DNA of 10,276 nt from Candidatus Nitrosopelagicus sp. Lineage in GTDB: Archaea; Thermoproteota; Nitrososphaeria; Nitrososphaerales; Nitrosopumilaceae. The stretch is from the NCBI GenBank assembly GCA_018691945.1, contig JABHJJ010000113.1, positions 1 to 10,276 of the forward strand, read 5' to 3'. A program made the position numbers and the translations under genes. Within the stretch, counting starts at the first letter, position 1; each line of letters starts with the position of its first letter. This document shows, one piece after another, positions 7,043 through 10,276 of this stretch. A model generated the notes under the pieces. That model worked only from the letters and a program-made list of their open reading frames with translations, did no database searches and was not told the origin of the DNA.

Positions 7043-7999
7043 TTATTTAGAAAATTTTCCTAATTCTGCAAGCATTGCTGATAATTGAATCTCTGGGTTT
7101 GAACCAACTAAAATTCTATAATCATATTTTGCTATAATTTGTGATAATTCTTCTAAATTATCAAATTTGGCGGAAAATAATGCTTGATTGATATATTTGA
7201 GAAAGTCTGATTCTGACATTCCATAAACCTTTACTAATTCAATCATTTTATTTCTGGAATCTTGAATATTTCCAGAAACAGCTAATTTCAAAACCTCTTC
7301 TACATCATTTATTTTTGTTAATCCTGCAGCAGCCTTTACACTATCTTGAGTAATATCTCCCATACTTGCAGCAGTTTGAAGTAAATTGATTGCATGTCGT
7401 AGATCTCCTTCTGCATATTCGGCAATCTCTTTTAGACCTTTTTCATCAGCTTTACCATTCTCTTTTTTAAGAACAACTTTTAGTTGTGCAGTAATCTCTT
7501 TCTCATCAATTTGTGAGAACTTGAAAACTGCACATCTACTCTGAATTGGATTGATAATCTTTGAGATATTATTTGCAATCAAAATAAATCTACAAAATTT
7601 TGCTGTATCTTCTATAATTCTTCTAAGTGCTGTCTGAGCATCTGAAGTCATCTCATCAGCCTCATCTAAAATTATTATCTTAAATGGAATTTCTGTATCC
7701 AATCCTGCAAATCTCGAGAACTTTTTTACACGTTCTCTCACCATGCCAATTCCTCTTTCATCAGATGCATTAAGCTCTAATGTGTAGTCTTTCCATCTAT
7801 CTCCCAAAATTTCCTGAGAAATACATATTGCCATAGTAGTTTTTCCAACACCTGCAGATCCTGAAAATAGTAAATGTGGCATTTCTTGTTGATTTTTGAG
7901 TAGTGCCTGAAGACTACCCTTGATGTCTTTTTGATTCACCACTTCTGAAATTTTCTTTGGTCTATACTTCTCAACCCACATAATATCTGAAATTGTCAT
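7043..7999 (-). CDS. rfcS: Replication factor C small subunit (clamp loader)
   Basis: An AAA+ ATPase subunit of the archaeal clamp loader that opens PCNA and places it at primer-template junctions. The 318-residue length is standard for the small subunit. Visible motifs: the N-terminal WVEKYRPK signature (RFC box II; residues 8-15), Walker A GSAGVGKT (47-54), ELNASDERG (75-83), Walker B LDEADEM (111-117, the DEAD form), sensor 1 around LIANN (140-144), and the SRC arginine-finger motif (154-156). The collar domain fills the C-terminal third. No PIP-box-like tail is evident at the C-terminus. M7 is an alternative start, but the TATA box spacing favours 7999. It is divergent from the GINS-mcm operon, placing three fork components back to back. 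Confidence 0.96.
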   Translation of the reverse strand: MTISDIMWVEKYRPKKISEVVNQKDIKGSLQALLKNQQEMPHLLFSGSAGVGKTTMAICISQEILGDRWKDYTLELNASDERGIGMVRERVKKFSRFAGLDTEIPFKIIILDEADEMTSDAQTALRRIIEDTAKFCRFILIANNISKIINPIQSRCAVFKFSQIDEKEITAQLKVVLKKENGKADEKGLKEIAEYAEGDLRHAINLLQTAASMGDITQDSVKAAAGLTKINDVEEVLKLAVSGNIQDSRNKMIELVKVYGMSESDFLKYINQALFSAKFDNLEELSQIIAKYDYRILVGSNPEIQLSAMLAELGKFSK

Positions 8000-8017
8000 G
8001 TTGCAAACTGCTCTTTG

Positions 8018-8028
8018 TTATTAATAAA
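8018..8028 (-). promoter_or_regulatory. Predicted TATA box of rfcS
   Basis: On the minus strand TTTATTAATAA is centred about 24-25 bp before the rfcS ATG, the spacing of a leaderless promoter. It borders the GATC palindrome cluster that begins at 8039. Confidence 0.55.
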
Positions 8029-8038
8029 TGCCTAGAAG

Positions 8039-8114
8039 GATCAATTGATCAAAGCTAATTGTTGAGAAATTTGATCGATCGCTGTCCATAAATCCCTGAA
8101 AGGTGTTTGATCAA
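8039..8114. repeat. Cluster of GATC-centred palindromes between rfcS and GINS
   Basis: Five GATC tetramers lie within 74 bp (starting 8039, 8047, 8073, 8077, 8109). They form a perfect 12-bp palindrome GATCAATTGATC (8039-8050), two perfect copies of TTGATCAA (8045-8052 and 8107-8114, 62 bp apart) and GATCGATC (8073-8080) preceded by TT, which makes a near-copy TTGATCGA at 8071. The group lies between the two divergent TATA boxes, with the last copy at the GINS start. Binding by a regulator is inferred. Confidence 0.6.
8087..8093 (+). promoter_or_regulatory. Predicted TATA box of the GINS-mcm operon
   Basis: CATAAAT is centred 27 bp before the GINS TTG start. It is a moderate match, but the only AT-rich element at the right distance, and lies between the second and third palindromic elements. 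Confidence 0.45.
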
Positions 8115-8116
8115 TA

Positions 8117-8632
8117 TTGGAAATAGAAGATGTAGTCAAAGTTCATTCGATAGGATATGGTTTGGAAGACGTTAAAGTTGAATTCAAACATGACCTCAAA
8201 ATGGATGTATCTGGAGTACAGATAGAGGGAAAGGAAAACGAAATGATGAATATTCCTAGATGGGTTGCTAATATTTTAGAATCTGAAAAGCATGTAATTG
8301 TTCATGAACAAGATATGGTTAAGGAATTAAAACAAGCAAAGGTAAAAGAAGATGTACAAGATGAAGATTCACTTGCAACATTAGACAAGCATTTCTACAT
8401 TAAACTTAACGCATACATGAAAAAACTTGAAAGTACTGACTTTGATAAAGTAGAAAGTATGTTAAATCAATTGGTAAGAATTAGACAGGGCAAGATAGTT
8501 AGATTAGCTGACTCTTCAAAACTCACTTCTGACCTTTTGTCAAAACTTAGTGTAGAAGAAGAAGTATATTACAATCAAATACATGATGCTAGTCTTGCAT
8601 TTAAAAAACAAATCTTGGGTGAAAAGAAATGA
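8117..8632 (+). CDS. GINS complex subunit, Gins23-like (Psf2/Psf3 type)
   Basis: GINS joins MCM and a Cdc45/RecJ-like protein to form the active replicative helicase. The 171-residue protein has a beta-rich N-terminal part with MMNIPRWVANILESEKHVIV (about 43-62), resembling the LPLWLA helix region of Psf2/Psf3, followed by a helical C-terminal part with FYIKLNAYMKKL and LNQLVRIRQGKIVRLA, characteristic of the GINS A domain. This B-then-A order fits the Gins23 type rather than Gins51. The start is TTG: an in-frame TGA at 8108-8110 leaves no upstream alternative except non-standard codons. Its TGA stop overlaps the mcm ATG (ATGA), and GINS next to mcm is a known archaeal arrangement. Sequence identity across this family is low, so the call rests on pattern and context. 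Confidence 0.85.
   Translation: MEIEDVVKVHSIGYGLEDVKVEFKHDLKMDVSGVQIEGKENEMMNIPRWVANILESEKHVIVHEQDMVKELKQAKVKEDVQDEDSLATLDKHFYIKLNAYMKKLESTDFDKVESMLNQLVRIRQGKIVRLADSSKLTSDLLSKLSVEEEVYYNQIHDASLAFKKQILGEKK
8618..8622 (+). promoter_or_regulatory. Shine-Dalgarno site of mcm
   Basis: GGTGA lies six bases before the mcm ATG, inside the 3' end of the GINS gene, and is the strongest match in the window to the 16S rRNA anti-SD complement. It supports ATG 8629 and translational coupling. Confidence 0.65.
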
Positions 8633-10276
8633 CACTTGAAACACAAACTGAATCTGCACTATCTGGATATGTTAAAGAATTTTTACTAGAGTTTAAAGAT
8701 GAAAAAGGAAATTTTCGATATGTTGATAATATTGACAATATGATGCCATCAAAATCTAAATTCATTAATGTTGATTACAATGATCTAGTCTTACATCCTG
8801 ACATTGAATCTGTATTTAACGAAAGTCCTGATTCAATTCTAGAAGCATTTTCAAGAGCAATCAAAGAAATTTTACAAGAACGTTTTCCAAAATATGCAAA
8901 AAAGATTGAACATGAAATAAGAGCACGAATTGCAAATTATCCTGTTCAACGAAGTCTACGTCAAATTAACGCAGAAGTTATTGGAAAAATAACTAGTGTT
9001 TCTGGAATGGTGTTAAGAGCATCAGAAGTAAAACCTCTTGCAAAAGAATTGGTCTTTGTTTGTCCGGAAGGTCATAGAACTGATGTAATTCTTGGACACG
9101 GTTTATCTTTAACATCTCCTGTACAGTGTTCTAATCCTAAATGTAATCATAGAGAACTTGGAGTTGAGCCTGAATCTAGTCGTTTCATTGATGTGCAATT
9201 TGTACGTCTACAAGAATTACCCGAAGATCTACCTCCTGGACAGTTACCTCACTATCTTGATGTAACTGTTAAACAAGATTTAGTGGATAATGCAAGACCT
9301 GGTGATAGGGTAGTTCTTACTGGAATAGTAAGAATTGAACAAGAAAAAATGAGTGGTGTTTCAAAAGCAAGCAGTCCTTTGTACAGATTAAGATTGGATG
9401 GAAATAATGTAGAATTTTTAGGAAGTAAAAAAGATAAATCATCTAGAAAAATACAGCGAGAGGAAATTTCTCAAGAAGATGAAAAAATGATCAAATCATT
9501 ATCAAAAAGTCCTGATTTGTATCAACAATTGATTGACTCGTATGCTCCACACATTACTGGGCATGAAGTTGTCAAAGAATCAATATTACTTTTGATGGCA
9601 GGCTCTACCCAAAGGGAATTACAAGATGGAAGTAAGATTAGAGGTGATATCAACATATTCTTAGTTGGTGATCCTGGTACTGCAAAAAGTGAGATGTTAA
9701 AATTCTGTGTCAGAGTTGCCCCTCGCGGTTTGTATACTTCTGGAAGAGGTTCTACCGCTGCTGGTTTAACTGCTGCAGTTGTTAGAGACACAAATGGAAT
9801 TTTCATGTTAGAAGCAGGTGCAACAGTACTAGGTGATCAGGGTTTAGTTTGTATTGACGAATTTGATAAGATGAAGGCTGAAGATAGAAGTGCACTACAT
9901 GAAGTTATGGAGCAGCAAACAGCTAGTATTTCTAAAGGAGGAATTGTTGCAACATTAAATGCACGAACATCTATTCTTGCAGCTGCAAACCCAATGTATG
10001 GGAAATATGATCCTTTCAAAAACATTACAGAAAATGTAAATCTCCCAGTACCACTTTTGACTCGTTTTGATCTAATTCATGTTATTCGTGATAAACCTTC
10101 AAAGGAAAAGGATACGAAAATAGCTCAACACATTATCAACCTTCACACTCCTAAGGGAATTGATCAAAAATCATTAATTGATTCAGAAACACTAACGAAA
10201 TATCTTAGTTATGTGAAACGAATTGATCCTAAACTTACCAAAGAGGCTGAACAAAAAATACTTGATTATTATATGA
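8629..10276 (+). CDS. mcm: Replicative DNA helicase MCM, 3'-truncated by the window edge
   Basis: The hexameric AAA+ helicase that unwinds DNA at the fork. The frame starts at the ATG overlapping the GINS stop and stays open to the window end; 549 codons are visible of the roughly 680-700 usual for archaeal MCM. The N-terminal domain includes a zinc-site candidate C145-x3-H149 and C167-x4-C172. AAA+ motifs are intact: Walker A GDPGTAKS (347-354), Walker B CIDEFDKM (408-415), sensor 1 AAANP (N454) and the arginine finger LLTRFDL (R479). The segment GLYTSGRGSTAAGLTAAVVRD matches the helix-2 insert region, and KGGIVATLNART the presensor-1 hairpin. Missing is the C-terminal end, including the winged-helix domain. 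It has its own GGTGA Shine-Dalgarno site and is coupled to GINS. Confidence 0.98.
   Translation, partial: MTLETQTESALSGYVKEFLLEFKDEKGNFRYVDNIDNMMPSKSKFINVDYNDLVLHPDIESVFNESPDSILEAFSRAIKEILQERFPKYAKKIEHEIRARIANYPVQRSLRQINAEVIGKITSVSGMVLRASEVKPLAKELVFVCPEGHRTDVILGHGLSLTSPVQCSNPKCNHRELGVEPESSRFIDVQFVRLQELPEDLPPGQLPHYLDVTVKQDLVDNARPGDRVVLTGIVRIEQEKMSGVSKASSPLYRLRLDGNNVEFLGSKKDKSSRKIQREEISQEDEKMIKSLSKSPDLYQQLIDSYAPHITGHEVVKESILLLMAGSTQRELQDGSKIRGDINIFLVGDPGTAKSEMLKFCVRVAPRGLYTSGRGSTAAGLTAAVVRDTNGIFMLEAGATVLGDQGLVCIDEFDKMKAEDRSALHEVMEQQTASISKGGIVATLNARTSILAAANPMYGKYDPFKNITENVNLPVPLLTRFDLIHVIRDKPSKEKDTKIAQHIINLHTPKGIDQKSLIDSETLTKYLSYVKRIDPKLTKEAEQKILDYYM

Noticed and set aside
8000..8116. Replication origin next to the replication genes
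   Set aside because: The gap is only 117 bp, has no long AT-rich unwinding tract, no recognisable origin recognition box and no orc1/cdc6 gene beside it; a promoter or operator role explains the palindromes better.
9522..10025. Two minus-strand open frames inside mcm
   Set aside because: They lie opposite the conserved AAA+ core of MCM and have no independent support.

Overview
The window is a stretch of housekeeping chromosome from an archaeon, most likely a marine ammonia-oxidising thaumarchaeon (Nitrososphaerota) of the Nitrosopumilus/Nitrosarchaeum type. This rests on the information-processing proteins (L7Ae, S28e, L24e, aIF5B, aIF6, archease, RFC small subunit, GINS, MCM), the low G+C content (about one third by eye), the dense packing, the TATA-type promoters about 25 bp upstream of many start codons, and the sequence style of the proteins. 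The species call is inferred from memory of the families; no search was run. No mobile element, CRISPR array or defence island is visible.

Layout. (1) Positions 1-2976, plus strand: the classical archaeal translation operon rpl7ae (5' end outside the window) - rps28e - rpl24e - ndk - infB, with spacings from a 4-bp overlap to 9 bp and two TTG starts. (2) Positions 2970-3829, minus strand: archease followed by a thioredoxin with an N-terminal helical extension; the gap between them is largely a 16-bp inverted repeat placed where the thioredoxin TATA box should be. (3) Positions 3912-5183, plus: histidyl-tRNA synthetase, divergent from archease and overlapping convergently with aIF6 (5175-5840, minus). 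(4) Positions 5982-6539, plus: a dicluster ferredoxin of the Sulfolobus type, then tRNA-Ser(UGA) at 6612-6695, then a small protein that looks like a catalytically degenerate staphylococcal-nuclease (SNase) fold. (5) Positions 7043 to the end: a replication-fork block, with rfcS (minus) divergent from a GINS gene and mcm (plus; runs off the right edge).

The genes divide into protein synthesis and RNA repair (regions 1-3), redox (thioredoxin, ferredoxin) and replication (region 5: clamp loader small subunit, plus the GINS and MCM parts of the CMG-type helicase). Three convergent gene pairs overlap or almost touch.

The most interesting non-coding signal is the 117-bp divergent region between rfcS and the GINS-mcm operon. 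It holds five GATC sites in 74 bp arranged as overlapping palindromes, including two perfect copies of TTGATCAA 62 bp apart, between and beside the two predicted TATA boxes. Second are the inverted repeat on the thioredoxin promoter and the degenerate SNase-like protein. I do not see a wholly new multi-gene system here.
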